From Merluccius polli (lineage: Eukaryota > Chordata > Actinopteri > Gadiformes > Merlucciidae): a stretch of 64,000 nucleotides of DNA. How positions within the stretch are numbered: the stretch's first letter is position 1; every line of letters begins with the position of its first letter. The DNA lies in assembly GCA_030340625.1 (NCBI GenBank), contig JAOPHQ010000603.1, positions 62,001-126,000 of the forward strand, read 5' to 3'. A program made the translations under genes and the position numbers. A model generated the notes under the pieces. The model did no database searches and was not told where the DNA came from. It was given only the letters and a program-made list of their open reading frames with translations. Below are positions 30,975 to 64,000 of this stretch, one piece after another.

Positions 30975-30992
30975 TGGCTGTGCTGGCTGGAC
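27149..30992 (-). other. xpr1 3' flank, probably in part 3' UTR
   Basis: About 3.8 kb with no supportable gene. The half nearest 30993 is AT-rich and UTR-like. It has AATAAA on the minus strand at 30887-30892 (only about 100 nt after the xpr1 stop) and at 28425-28430. A GT repeat at 30899-30973 lies just after the stop codon and would be transcribed as CA. How far the 3' UTR extends cannot be told from the sequence. Confidence 0.4.
30899..30973. repeat. (GT)37 array in the xpr1 3' UTR
   Basis: It lies about 20 nt after the xpr1 stop codon and is transcribed as CA on the minus strand. Confidence 0.95.
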
Positions 30993-51073
<20,081 letters not shown>

Positions 51074-51725
51074 CTGCAGAAGAAGAAGAACAGGGGAAAG
51101 GAGAAAAAAAGATTAGCTAAGAATATATTCATAGTAATAATCAGGCTTCACTTGTACAGAAAACAAACACTATTTGTTCATGTCATTTTGCTTCACATTC
51201 AAACAACAGTCCCACATATCCAACACAAACAGTCAAAGGAAAAGAAAAGAACATTAACGATTGTATGTGGGCCAGCAGCAGGTTTATATTATTATTATTA
51301 TTCGTTTACTGAAGTCAACATGCTCTTCCTCCCCTAGCTACGCTGTGTTTCAGATGTGTACAGGTTTCCATTCAGGTTTATAATCAGATACCCGGCCTCT
51401 GTCCCCCACCCAACTCCTCTTGCATATAACCCTGTATGTCCTCTTTAGGACCAGGCTAACTCATTTAGCATCGATCCTCTGCCTCTAGCCATCCTCTGCC
51501 TAAATCTGAAACAGGCTATCTGACACCATATAACTGGCCATTCACCTTTCAAGTGCACACAATGGGGATGTCTATGCATAGAATCACATGAAACACACAC
51601 GTATACACACAAGCATGGGTACACTACACACGCACGCCTAAACACACAACCACACACACACACACACATACACACACACACACTGCCGCTTTGTTTTTTT
51701 GATATTTTCTCTGTTATGCACAACT

Positions 51726-51816
<91 letters not shown>

Positions 51817-54674
51817 TACTATTTGGCATTTTGCTTAGAGGTATTGCCGCTGGTATCTAAATGCCACAGCAAGACCCCTAATCTGGTCAGCAGAATCAGA
51901 CCGAGGGAAATGCTAAGGGCGAGGCTTCCAAAGTGAAACTTTATGATTAAAAAAAACTAAAAAAACAATGCAATGCAATAAATGAAATACATTTGTGTCA
52001 GCAAGAATCAAGAATGATGCAGGCCTACTCTTGAGAAAGAGAAAGGCTCTGTGTTATGCAGTGACTGTAGGATGGAGAGGCATTCAATTCTCTACAGTAC
52101 ACAGTAATAAAATAGAGAACAGACGGCTGAGAGCTTTCAATATCACACAGATGTACATGCACATGCACACACGCGCACGCACACACATACATGCACACAC
52201 ACACATACATGCACACACACACACACACACATGCACACACACACAGACAAATACATGCACACACACACACACACAAACACACACACGGATACCTGCACTA
52301 TCAATATGAAGGGGAAAAAAAAGAATTAGCAGGCTTAAAACCAGTCAATCATAAAGTACATGGAAAAATAAATTACAATTTCATGCACACACTTGAAGCA
52401 AATAATAAAATCGAAGCTAATTAAATGACCCAGCAGGTGAAATTACAGCGCCCTTATTTAAAAGCATGAAGGAAGACCTCCTCCAGCAACAGTTAGACAG
52501 AAGATCTAGGAATCACGCCACAATGTATCTCCATTGTGTAGTATATTAACCGCAGTCCCAACAAGGAAAAAACAGCATTTCAATAATAGATGCCATGGAG
52601 AAAGGGAGGTTGGATACAGCCAGTCTGCGGTTGAAGATGCTTGTTAGTTTGCCCCTTGTCAATTTCAAACAAAGGAAATTAGTTTGAAGATGACAATCAT
52701 AAAAAAAACTGGGTTGTTTCTAGCCCAAGGAAAAAAGCAATGATTGCTCGGTAAATGCATGGAAACCATGCCTGACCCTCTCACTGGAGCACAGGCCAAA
52801 TGACAGACCTTCACTTCTCATTTAGCACAAACAAATCAAGCATGAGTTTTCAAACTAATGATTTCCCCTCAAAGTGTGTCTCATTCACATGAACTGGGAT
52901 TGACATCTGTCCTGTTCCACTGTTTCTCCTCTGCATGACCATAATATACAAAGGATATGTTATTTCAAGAGTAGCTCAGAGCGTGACCATGAACGAAGTC
53001 AATCCAACTCAGTCTCTCTGTTTCATGCATTTACAGTCACAATCCTCCTAGAAACAAAGTCCCACAAACAGCCACAACCAGTGAGACACCAGTGGCTTAC
53101 TGACTGATTGACCAAATGACTGACTGCTGATTGACCCGGAATTCTTTCGATGGACTACATGACTGAATGAATGAATGATGCTGTAGATAAAGGCATGTCT
53201 GAGTGGTGCGATAAGGATGTAATTGCACGATGTGGCGAGACGGGATAGCCGGCTAGCTGACGGACTAGCCAGCTAGGTGACTGACTCGCCAGCCGACTGT
53301 AGCTGACGGACCGCTCAGCCCGTGTAACATGGCAGAATGACTAATGGCCCTAGTACAGTTGCTTACAGCGTGATTTCCTGGCAAGCATCAAATTGAATCC
53401 CACTGTGTTCAAAAGCAATACGTTACACTACAAATGGCTGCTTACTGTAAATAGGGAAAAACAACATACACAGCACTGGCAGTTAATATAACAGGGGAGA
53501 TAAGAGGGGAGAGACGATGACTGGCGGAGACTCCCTAAAGGCCGAGGACAGCAGAGTGCTGGTATATACAGAGCAGATGTACCAGATGAAAGACTAGGGA
53601 TGTGTAAAATATAGAGGTGAATGGGAGGTTACAGCAGGACCCCGCGCCCCTCGACTCGCCTCCGTCTTTCTTTGATCGTCGTTGGTTTTATATCGGTAGT
53701 TAAGAACCTACAGGAGCTTGTACACACTTGTGTTTCGGTTGTGTGATGTCCAGGAACAAAGACTTGTGTCACGCACAGAAACCCGCTTTGTACTTCAAGC
53801 TGTTCCTCACAGGTGTGACTTGCTTAGATAATCATTACAATCATTTCTACCTTACATTACACTGCATACATTAAATGACTAACTACTCCCTGAAACAAGA
53901 GGAGCACGGACACATAACTATAGACCTTGAAAGCCGCCATGGCACAGAATTATCCCTTAAAGATAAACATACAGCAGCTTAATGGTAATGGTGGGGAAGT
54001 ATTAAAAATATCCACAAATGAGACAGTTATTACATGGTCTACTTGTAGCTGTAATTGATTAGGAGGCATGGGGGAACCTGACAGCCTTTACAGACACCCG
54101 GTGTGCTTCTCATTAGGACCAATCATGGCTGGAGAAGGAGACATCTCACTCCTGGGAAACCAAGGGAATACTAAACAGGTATTCGCCATGGGGATGTGGA
54201 AGAATGTCACAAAAAAAAATATCACAAAGGAAAAGAAATGAAAACGGGTGCAAATACAGGATTTTCACCTAATTTCCACCCATCCACATGAATAGCATCG
54301 TGGAGACAAAACACAAACAAGCCAGCAAATGGGAGCCAATCTTTGACACTTCCGAAATAGTATCATACTCATCTGCATATTATTGATTTGGGGCCTGGCC
54401 AGGGATTCTCTATTGCATTATGTAACATAAATGGACCGTCTGTGATTTGCTGTGAGGAGGGGCTTGCAACGCAAGTGCATCTGGCTTAACTCTGTGTAAC
54501 AATCCCTGCAGTATTTGGCGGTTTATGGACGGTATCATTGTTGTTTAATGGACGTGAGATGTGGTGTGTGATTGAAATGAGATTCTTTCTTAAATTGAAA
54601 TGATTTATGTCTTGTCTGTTTTATGAAACGTCTTATCCATCGCTCAATGTACAGAACCAAATTTCCATTAGACA

Positions 54675-54800
54675 TCCAGAGATATCCAGAGACACACAGG
54701 AACAGCCAGAGACACTCAGAGAGACAGCCAGAGACACCCAGAGAGACCCAGAGATACACAGAGACACCCAGAGGCCCCCAGAGACACCCAGAGAGCAGCC
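54675..54800. repeat. CCAGAGACAC minisatellite
   Basis: Imperfect tandem 10-12-bp units of CCAGAGACAC and CCAGAGAGA type. The open reading frames across it are artefacts of the repeat. It lies in the presumed xpr1 5' intron. Confidence 0.8.
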
Positions 54801-56746
54801 CCTCGGAGCCCCAGCCAAGAACCCCCTCCAGGCTACGATCCCCTGTAGCCATGCCTGTCTTCACACTTGTTTCCTGCTTGCTAAATATAGCTTTGTTGTC
54901 CATGTATCTTTGATATATTGAACAGATGAAATGGGGCGGCTTGAACATCAGAATGCATAATGGGGATTTCTTTGTTGCTGATACGCCATATTGAGAGGAC
55001 TCGAAAATTCTAAATCAAAGTATATACCGTAACCTAGGCTAATTTCTTCCCCATCTCCCATGTGAAATGCTGTGGCAGTTTCAAACACAACAATGTCTCC
55101 CCATAATGATGAAATTATTTCACAATGAATTACCAAAAAAACATGACTACTAACATAATAACTAACATTCCAATGCTCCTATGCTTCCAAAATGGAGGCG
55201 GCCGTCGCGATGTGATGCTGTTTTATAGAACGGTTGTCGATACACCGTAGATATGAATATAGCCTACAGTAGTAAGTAATACACAAACCGAGAGTGCAGT
55301 GCAGTTTTACAGGAGACATCCATGCTGAAGGTTGACTGTGTTTACTCATTCAGACAAAGAATGGAGGCTGGTGGGGAGAAAAAAGAGCTCTTGACCTAAT
55401 CCCCTGATGACTTGTAGGAGGCAGCCCGCCCTCTTCCATGGCATCCCCTTCCTCTGTAGTCCACATAAATAAATGATGAGCTCCACGAGGCAGCTTCCCC
55501 AGAACCTTACCCTCACCCCCAACACACACACAAACACACACATGCATGCACACACACACACACACACACATGCATGTACACACACACACACACACACCAC
55601 ATGCATGTACACACACACATGCATGTATACACACATGCACACACACACACACACACACACCCTATCCCAGTGGCTACACCCCCAACCTGTTATATTTTCT
55701 ATACAGGCTCTTGATGACCTGCTCCAATAAAACCAGCCCATAAATCCTTCATGGAGACCAGCAAGCTCTCCATCAGTCAGAAGCATTTGAGAAAAACAAC
55801 ACCAGCTCACACACACACGCACACAACACACACTGCTCAAGCAAACAAAACATACTGATGCATGGAAGCCACAACTCTCCACAAATCTTCGTCGGTGTGT
55901 CATAGAGTATAGTATGTTCAATATTATCTGTCATTATTTAAATCAAGAATGTATAACTGTTTTCATGTCCTATCCTTTGGTTAACAGGGGGTTCCCCTGT
56001 GTGAGGACTTATCTCTTCTCTCTGGAAATGTCTCAATCATGAAAGAGCAGAGAGCAAAATTGGGCTATTAAAATATGTGATTTCCCCCCTCCAACATTAC
56101 TGTAAACTAATATATTAACTGCAGTAGCATAGGAAGAGAGAGCACAAGAGAGCGAGAGAGAGAGAGAGAGAAAGAGAGAGAAAGAGAGAGAGAGGATGAG
56201 AGACACAGGGATCGGGATAAAAGAGGGGTTTCGTACCCTCAAGTGCCAGACATTAGGAACATAACCTAACACTAAAAAACAACCAACCACACACACACAC
56301 ACACACACACATCCTCAAAACATACTTTACTCAAACCCTCCTTTCAACATATTTCCATTCCTGCCTGCAGCCACAATTAACTCTACCAATCAGCAAGGAG
56401 GAGGAGGGAGGCATTAAAAATGCACACGGCACAGGCTGCCTGGCTCAGAGGTACGCAGACAGAAAGCAGGGAGGGAGAAACCGTTTTTTCAAAAAGAAAA
56501 CGTGTGCGCCACACGTACACACACAGGAGCACACACAGACACACACACACACACACACACATACACACACACACACAACCAGACCGGCAGTCTTAGTATT
56601 TAAACTACAGCGGCGGCATACTGAAGCCATGTATGGAAGAGACATCACACGTTCAACACATTCTGAGAGGTGTTAATGAATCTGTACTGCTAGTGTGTGT
56701 GTATACTTATATCTGTCTATGTGTGTGCATGAGTGTGTGTCTATAT

Positions 56747-56785
<39 letters not shown>

Positions 56786-58565
56786 TATATGTGTCTATAT
56801 ATGTGTGTGTGTCTATATGTGTGTCTATATATGTCTATGTGTGTGTGTTTCTATATGTGTGTGTGTGTGTGTGTGTGTGCGTGTCTGTGTGAGTAAATTC
56901 CTGGCAGGGTAGTCAGCTGAATCCACAATGAGGAAGGAGCAGCAATGCTGGGACAGATGGGCTGTGAGATGATCCTGAGGACCTCAGGGGACACACAGCA
57001 ATGCAGCCGAGACTTGTACCACAGATTTACACCCAGGAGGAAGATCAAGTGAACAAAAGGATTGAGATATAGAATATATGAATGAAGTAAAAAAAAACAT
57101 GAAAATAAAGAATGAAATCTGATAGTCGAGGGAAGGGTCTTTTAAGCTCCATTGTGTGAAACATGTTGTACTGATGAAGTGTATTACATGTCTGCTGCAG
57201 TCCAAAATAAACACATTAAATCCTCATGGCAGTTTCCTGTAACTCCACTACCTCACTTGTTCACCAAATATAGAAGTCCCAGTCAAAAGTTAGCATGGGA
57301 ACTACAGCCGAGCTCAGTGCCAAAGAAGGAAATATCAAATATCTTTAATATTTGCAAGTACCTTATTGATCATTTAACAAAAATGCACTTTGTCATTGCG
57401 GTAATAGTATTACATGACTAAATGGGATTTACTATTTTAGGGTTTCAAGTACAATCAATAGTACTGTAAGTAATAGATCTGTCCATGGTACTAAAATAAC
57501 ATAACATGAATACATAACTAATAAGTAAAAAGTATAAAGTAAAAAGGTAATATTTAGAAGTAAAGAAATACATACTTACATTTAAACAGTCCAAACAAAT
57601 GCATGATGATATAAAAAGACTACATCTAGCCCTGTTTAGACAGAAATACATCACTCTTGTTGTTTTCAGCTATTACCATTCTTCCTCTGCCTACCTATTA
57701 AATTGGTTGTCTGACTGCTGAAAAGTGGGTTACTTTAAAAGCAGAACTTGTGTAACTATCATACAATACAACATTTCCCTGACCAATACTGACTGCTTTT
57801 ACTGAACAGTATTTTGACCAATTAAAAAAGAAGAGCTATCATGTTTGAAAGCCTGATACCAGTAGGTCTACTTGTCATACTTGTTGGTGTTGTTAGTGTA
57901 ACAGTCTTTTCATCTCAGTTTGTGTGTGTGTGTGTGTGTGTAAAAAGTGGCCCATCATGTTCACTAATACCTCCATGTCTCTGATCTCTCTCTCGGTCCA
58001 TGGACCAATCTGAGTATGCGCTACATAACTGGAAGCGCTGTCTAGAAGAGATAAATTATACAGGTCAGAGAGGGGCTAAATGCCCATGGCTGAAAGCACA
58101 GAGGAGGGTAAACGGGCAAAAAGGATGTTTTAAGAAGTCAAATGAAGAAGAAAGAGAAGAACAAAAAGTAGGCCATTAAATCCGCCAATCAGTTGGGATG
58201 CCGGTAGAAAATAGAGTCATTGACCTGGGAACCATGGATAGGAATGTCCCCTACTCCTGCTTTTCAGACTTGGCAGTCCCATTCTGTGTAATCATCTCTC
58301 TCTTTCAATCGTCTACCTTCATGTTTTTTTCTACTTTTACATTTCTCTGCTCTTGTGCTTTTTATGTTCGACTTCTTCCACCCTCTGCATCTTTTATCCG
58401 CTAATGTTTTTGAATAGTCAGCCTTGAATTGCCATCAGCGGACAGTCATGGATGGAGGAAGTTTGACCCAGACAGACAGCTTTTCATTACACTCTGCTGC
58501 GGTGGGCTTTTAAAGATGGGAAAAGTCTGGCCCCTGCTCTCCTGTTCTTCCCAGCACAGTGAAAG

Positions 58566-58900
58566 AGAGGAGCAGATGACAGCCAGACAGACAGTCTGTT
58601 GCACTTCACGTCTCCTCAGACCAAACGTCGGCACGACTTTGACGTTCAACCTCGTAGCAACCGCAGAAGTCAAGAGATATTTTGCGGTTCGATTGGACGA
58701 ATCAAAACACTGTGTATGATTCACACAAGAGAGGAGCAGACAACAGTCAGACAGATAGTCTGTTGTACTTTGCGACGTCTCCCCGGACGTCTGCATGGGA
58801 CCTAATGTTAAACACGGTGGAGAGCGTAGACGCCAAGACATATTTAGCGGTTTCGATTCGACGAATCAAAACACTATGTGCGCTTCACACGTCAGGCTCG
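58566..58900. repeat. Two-copy tandem duplication (unit ~165 bp)
   Basis: Copy A (about 58566-58730) and copy B (about 58731-58900) share the order GAGGAGCAGA, CAGACAGAYAGTCTGTTG, a variable middle, AAGAYATWTT.GCGGTT, then CGACGAATCAAAACACT. Divergence is substantial, so the duplication is old. No function is visible. Confidence 0.75.
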
Positions 58901-60114
58901 TTTCCCAGATGCCTCATCCAACGTGATCAGAACTTGCAACAGAGTCTTGCAGGACGTCTAGTGTTTCAACCAATCTCCAGGCCCCTGTTATGACCCCCTC
59001 GCTAATATGATATCACATCTCTTCCTCACGTCTAGTCCTGATATTATGCCGGGAGGTAATTGAGATTTTTATTCCTTTGACAGTTGGCCAATGGAGAACG
59101 TGGAGGAGTATCATGGGCTTAGTATGCAAGCTCACGCACAGCAGCCATCATTCAATAGCAATCACAGCAGATCTAATGTAACATGATCAGGTAGATTTAA
59201 TGCAGTTGTTTTCTTTTTTTCATGGAGACGGTATATGCCAGGCAGACGAGACCAGTTTTCCCTGAGCGGAAGTTATCAGTCTGCAAATCAATTATGAAAG
59301 ATGCAAACTTTGTGGTGGATGATCGATTGGTGGGTGAGGGGGTAGGTGGGAGTGGTGGGTGAGGGGGCGTGGGCTCCCTCAATTCTGTTTGTATTCGGAT
59401 GCGTGGTTGCAGCCAGCCACTGACTCGTGTTAAAGACCAATCCGCCCAATCACAGGGCATGCACCACCTGATTGGCCTGCCCAAATGGTTAGGGTCTTCC
59501 TCCTTCTTCGTGTACAACAAAAGTGTCGCAAGATAGAGTGGAAAATCGAGGCTCGGTGGCGTTTGATGCTTGATCTCAAATAACCCTCTTAGTGACCAAA
59601 AATAGGACAATACTTTTGCACAGAATATCAACATGTGCAAACATTAAGCAACATATTGGAACCATGGTGGCATGATGAACTATAGCAAAATGTACTAATC
59701 TTGTTAAAACCCAATCATGTTTAATACAAGTATCGATCTCAATACGTTGGCTTCATTATTGTACATTCCCGCTAGGCAGTGAAGCCCCCCTGAGTGCCGA
59801 TCAATCTTCACTTGCAATTGATCGTTCTCAGCCCAGGTAAATAACTGCCAGGATATAATGCCGCTAGAAGGATGACCTAAGGGGAGCTGAAGTTTCATAT
59901 GAACCAGAAACTTTTACAGTATTGATATACAACTGAGGCGGTTTGTGTTGTAGAAGAAGCGTTATTTGATTTGATATGTCAGGGACAGGAAATAGAAAAG
60001 GAAAAAGAGACCAACGCACACTGGAGTCAATGGAGGCTAAAGTGATGCTCTACCAAATCCGCCTAAATCCAACTAGAACATAGACACACGCATAGAGCAC
60101 TGTGCATCCCTATT

Positions 60115-60167
<53 letters not shown>

Positions 60168-62641
60168 GTGCGTGAGTGCATGCGTGTACTTGAGTGCGTG
60201 TGTGTGGCAGTCTCTGGACAATATGGCACCACCAATATGCAGGTTCAGGAACTGAGTCTGCTTCTATACGTCACTGATTCAATAAGATTGAGCTGGATAA
60301 ATGATAAACCAGAAGAGTATGAGAGGATAGAGGCAAAAGTACAGAACGGGAGAGGAAGAAGGGGAGAAAATGGGGGAGATGCAGGAGACAAGGGGGAAGT
60401 GAGATATCTGTCAGTCAGCCTGGGAGAACATAGCACATCTCACTAGAGTGGCGGGAACTACCAGCACTTGTCCACAGCTGAATTGTGTGTGTGTGTGTGT
60501 GTGTGTGTTGGCTCTACTGTACTGTACTGTATTGTGTTTTGTTGTATCATATTGTGGAGTGGATGGTATAGCATGGTATGGTATGGTATTGCATTGTATT
60601 ATTTCTTTGTAAGTATTTTATATTCAGGGAGGTGGGTCGATTCATGTTGCTCCGAGCATAGGAGAGAAGGCCGTGTCTTTATCTAGAGTTTAATGACCGT
60701 TTAATATTTCACCATTAATCTAATAGAGCTGGCGCCAGTCCATTACTTGAGACAGCAGAGGCAGAAATATCGCAGAGCCGGGAGAATCACCATCGGTGTG
60801 GTGAAATGAATTCTGGGAAAGCCTAAGAAACCCCCCCCCCCCAAAACAGCATAACTGATTCTAAATACAACGAGCTGTAATGGCAGTAATCACTCTTCAT
60901 AAAATGCCCCGTCACCGGTCACTCCTTCCAATCCCTCCTCTGCTCATCACCATATCTCCTCCGTCTCTCTCTCTCTCTGGAAGGACCCAATTCATGAAGC
61001 TAATAAACTGCACTGTGAGCCCAAATAAATAGATAGGCTCCTGTCCTGCCTGTGTTGTTCTCTCGGTGGGTGTCTATTGCTGCTGTTCTCTCGGTGCTAC
61101 AATCTCCCGGAGAACAGCTTAACCCCATTAGTTGAGGCTGCTCTGTCCGGTCACGCCTCATTAATACAACAATAAGGTTTACGCTGGGCTCGTGCCGTCA
61201 CAAGGGAACATGATTGATATTAATTGCCTATCTAGTCCGCGGTGGAGACGGGAAGGAAGGGAGCGTGGGGGTCGTGACGAGCAAGGGAGAAAGGGAGAAA
61301 GGGAAGTGTATTGCTTGGGAAAAAAAATAGGTGATCTTTATTTTCTGGGAAAATGTTAAGGGACAGTATTCCTTCCAAATAGGAAAATAAGTGCAGGGAC
61401 ATTAACAAATGTATAATTCATACAGCAGCAAAAGACAAGTGTAAAAGTGTATAAAGGTTAAGATACCAGGTTAAATGGTGTGACATTTCCCCGAGGTGGG
61501 AAAATTACCGTGAACCAAAAATGAAGAACTGTATCAGCAGTGAAAAAGCTTCTGAACTCAGTTATCAAAGCCAACAACAACCAGCCCATTGGCCAGCCTT
61601 CCAGTAGTGTTTCACCCTCTCCCTCCCTCACCTGCCCTCCTTCAGTTTCTCCTCCCCCAGTGGGAAGGGAGGTATAAAGAGGGTGCGCTGACTTAAGTTT
61701 TCACGTGTTGAAAAACCGACAGGACAGACACAGCTGTCCTGTTGTTTTTGCATGCCATTACATCATCTGGATCATCTACCATGCCCGGTCGGCCAAATAA
61801 TACCACGGTTACACTGGTTACCAACAGCATGCTGCAAGATCATGAAATACGCTGGTCTGAATACATAAAACATAAGGACAACAGATCATAGAGCTGAAGG
61901 AACAAAACAATAATACATATCCTTCTTTGAACTGCACAAGGCATTAAGCCTACATTTCCACACTGGAATATGACAAAAAAAGATAATCAATGAGAAATGT
62001 TTTTGATAAATGAGTGTTATTATCTAAGATATTGGCAGCTGACAAATGGAAACAGGAAATTAGGTGTTTTACAAACCTGTCCTATGGGGCTGATGTGTTT
62101 TACACACCATTGGACATCTGTAATTCCCCTTGGGAGGGTAAGGATTTTAATAAGTTAAAATGACAATAAATGGTGTATCAGGACAACTAAAGAAACAAAG
62201 AAATGTCAACATGCAACCAGCAATGTCATAGGCTGCTGCAGTATAAAAAAAGGAAATCCTTTATTTAAAGCACCTACTTCTCAAACCTCTGAAGCTGAAA
62301 AGCTTTTTGACAGCTATAATAGCACACAGCCACCTTTCTGAGAGAAAATTGCTGTTCCATTTTTGTGTCTCGCTCTGAGTGTTGGCACACGCCACGCATT
62401 TGTGTATGTACGCGCGCACGCGCGTGTGTGTGTGTGTATGTATGTGTGTAAATGCGGCACTCAGGTTTATATGTATTTGAGCATGCGTGAACGGATTTCA
62501 GTGTGTGTGCGTGACATTGACCGGTGTGTGTGTGTCTCGTCCCATTTCTGTGGGCCGGGTAATTATCGACATCTTGCACCCCTGCTCCCCTGGATGCTGT
62601 AGCCAATAGCAACCAGGAAATGGCCTCCTCTCTGCAGCAGG

Positions 62642-62669
62642 CAATTCCTTTCACATGTGAAAGGAATTG
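62642..62669. repeat. Perfect 28-bp palindrome
   Basis: The left arm CAATTCCTTTCACA is followed directly by its exact reverse complement with no spacer. It lies between GT-rich stretches in the presumed xpr1 intron. Confidence 0.9.
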
Positions 62670-62699
62670 TGTGTGCATGCATGCGAATGAGCAGGTGTC

Positions 62700-62742
<43 letters not shown>

Positions 62743-63059
62743 CACGCGTGTGATAGCAACATGAATAAGTGTCAGTATTGATTGTTTCATAAAATGCGAC
62801 TTGGCTGTGTCCAGATATTTCCTGATTTATTCCATAAACGAAGCCAGACGTAGACACGCCATTGCTGCAGCGTTTTATCTTTTAACTGTGAAGGAAGAAC
62901 ACCAAGAGGAAATAAATATACCTACAGACACATGCGATTCATGGCTGGCACAATGGCCACTGAATCTGCACATTGAAAGCAAGCCGTCAGCACAGAGCGA
63001 TCAATATGTGTTGATTAGTTCTCACTTCTCAGTGCCTTTTGTATTGCAAGGCAAGCAAC

Positions 63060-63098
<39 letters not shown>

Positions 63099-63487
63099 AT
63101 GTGTGTGTGTGTATGTGTGTGTCTCTCTCACAATCAATACTATGATCTCTTATTAGACTGGAGTCACACATCCCACTGGGGCGAGGGAAAAGAGCAGCGC
63201 AAACCAACCGACTGTGAAATTAGCCGAACAGTCACTGGAGCATGATGGGAAAAATATTTTAGACCAGGTTTCCCAGATGATATGTTCAAAAAACTCAGTC
63301 CTTAAAGGCATCCAAACTTTTGCTTTATCATTCTAAAAGATGGCATAATAGGCCCACTAACTCATTCCCTACTGTGCTTTAGTGTAAAATATAAATAAAA
63401 CGATTTGTATTTGTATTTCAGTATGACCGGTACGATGCCAGGCGACGATATTTCTTATCCAAAAATGTGGTCCTCATGTAGATTTTT

Positions 63488-63741
63488 GTGGCAGTAGCCA
63501 CATGCCACCTTGGTGGCTTTGCTGGGCTCGTCCGACACACAGGACACAGATGTTGTATAAACCAGTTTATTGAAGAGTTTGGCAGAATGTTACAGCCAGA
63601 GCAGGTGTTGAATGCTGACATGTCCGAGCTCCCTCTCTCTCTCTCTGTGGTGATAGCTGATTTATCCTGTGTGCAGTCTAATCAGTCTGACTCAGGCCAG
63701 GTGAGGCTGCTTAAACCAGCTATCAACCACACACACTCCAC
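63488..63741 (-). mobile_element. LTR-like dispersed repeat, copy 2 (diverged)
   Basis: It is in the same orientation as copy 1, with the shared blocks GTCCGACACACAGGACAC, AATCAGTCTGACTCAGGCCA and the terminal CACACACTCCACA. It is shorter than copy 1 and carries different internal indels. It lies in the presumed xpr1 5' intron. Confidence 0.5.
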
Positions 63742-64000
63742 AGTTTCTTATTGTTATTGTGTTAGGTGTAAGATATTAGTGTCAACTGTATTAATCATTC
63801 ATGGTGTTTTCACTTCATCAAAGACAAGATCCAAACCTCTCTACAACCATTGGTTACAGACATAGCTCCAAGCTCTGCACCTTCCCACAGGTGTGTTTTA
63901 ATTGCCTTGCTCAGAGGTTAATTCCCTCGGTCGGTTTTCCAACACACATTCTTTGCAGCCGGGCTGGGGATTTTTCTAGTTTCTAAACTAACTCACTACA

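Larger units (their letters stand above)
51074..64000 (-). other. Presumed 5' intron(s) of xpr1
   Basis: Nearly 13 kb with no supportable coding exon on either strand. The family has one or two short N-terminal exons (start of SPX) upstream of the exon at 50972-51073. I looked for their coding pattern on the minus strand here and did not find it, so they are probably beyond 64000. Contents: CA/GT repeats (51645-51820, 52165-52288, 55524-55660, 56535-56576, 56692-56890, 60118-60172, 62704-62740, 63062-63124), a CCAGAGACAC minisatellite (54675-54800), a tandem duplication (58566-58900), a palindrome (62642-62669) and an LTR-like repeat (63488-63741). Confidence 0.6.

Noticed and set aside
54535..54948. 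137-codon minus-strand frame with SLGVSGCL repeats
   Set aside because: Translation of the CCAGAGACAC minisatellite.
58429..58993. Overlapping ~100-codon frames around the tandem duplication
   Set aside because: No recognisable domain, and frames differ between the two repeat copies.
59197..59640. 147-codon minus-strand frame
   Set aside because: No start context, splice context or known motif; composition is like the surrounding intron.

Overview
The window is nuclear DNA from a ray-finned (teleost) fish. It holds three spliced protein genes with canonical GT-AG introns, a vertebrate-type tRNA-Gly(GCC), teleost-style tRNA-derived SINEs, small hAT and PIF/Harbinger-like elements, and an unusually heavy load of di- and trinucleotide repeats. 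The microsatellite density recalls published descriptions of codfish genomes. That placement is inference; the sequence alone does not fix the species.

Layout. (1) 94-5247, + strand: the 3' twelve exons of haus5, an augmin subunit; its first exons lie upstream of the window. (2) 5248-6494: haus5 3' end, a short spacer, then a CpG-rich promoter and 5' leader. (3) 6495-24434, + strand: the complete 19-exon coding region of sin3b, an HDAC-corepressor scaffold. It reads cleanly except for one apparent extra base at the exon 13/14 junction (17429-17430), which puts a TAG in frame. (4) 24435-25900: sin3b 3' UTR with three long poly-C runs and several AATAAA signals. (5) 25950-27150: a CpG-dense stretch with no convincing protein gene, ending in a tRNA-Gly(GCC) gene with a T-run terminator. 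(6) 30993-51073, - strand: 13 exons of xpr1 (phosphate exporter with SPX and EXS domains), about 652 codons to the stop. The roughly 40 N-terminal residues are encoded by exons not found in this window. (7) 51074-64000: apparently xpr1 5' intron, with microsatellites, tandem duplications, a perfect palindrome and one of two copies of a dispersed LTR-like repeat.

The three genes work in unrelated processes: spindle microtubule branching, transcriptional repression and phosphate export. haus5 and sin3b are head-to-tail, and xpr1 converges on sin3b. The most informative observations are the sin3b frame break, a 13/17-bp minisatellite abutting an xpr1 5' splice site, TG or CTTTCT repeats acting as polypyrimidine tracts at sin3b 3' splice sites, two hAT-type MITEs of nearly equal length with matching 8-bp target duplications, and a repeat present at both 31.6 kb and 63.5 kb. 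I found no evidence of a wholly new multi-gene system.
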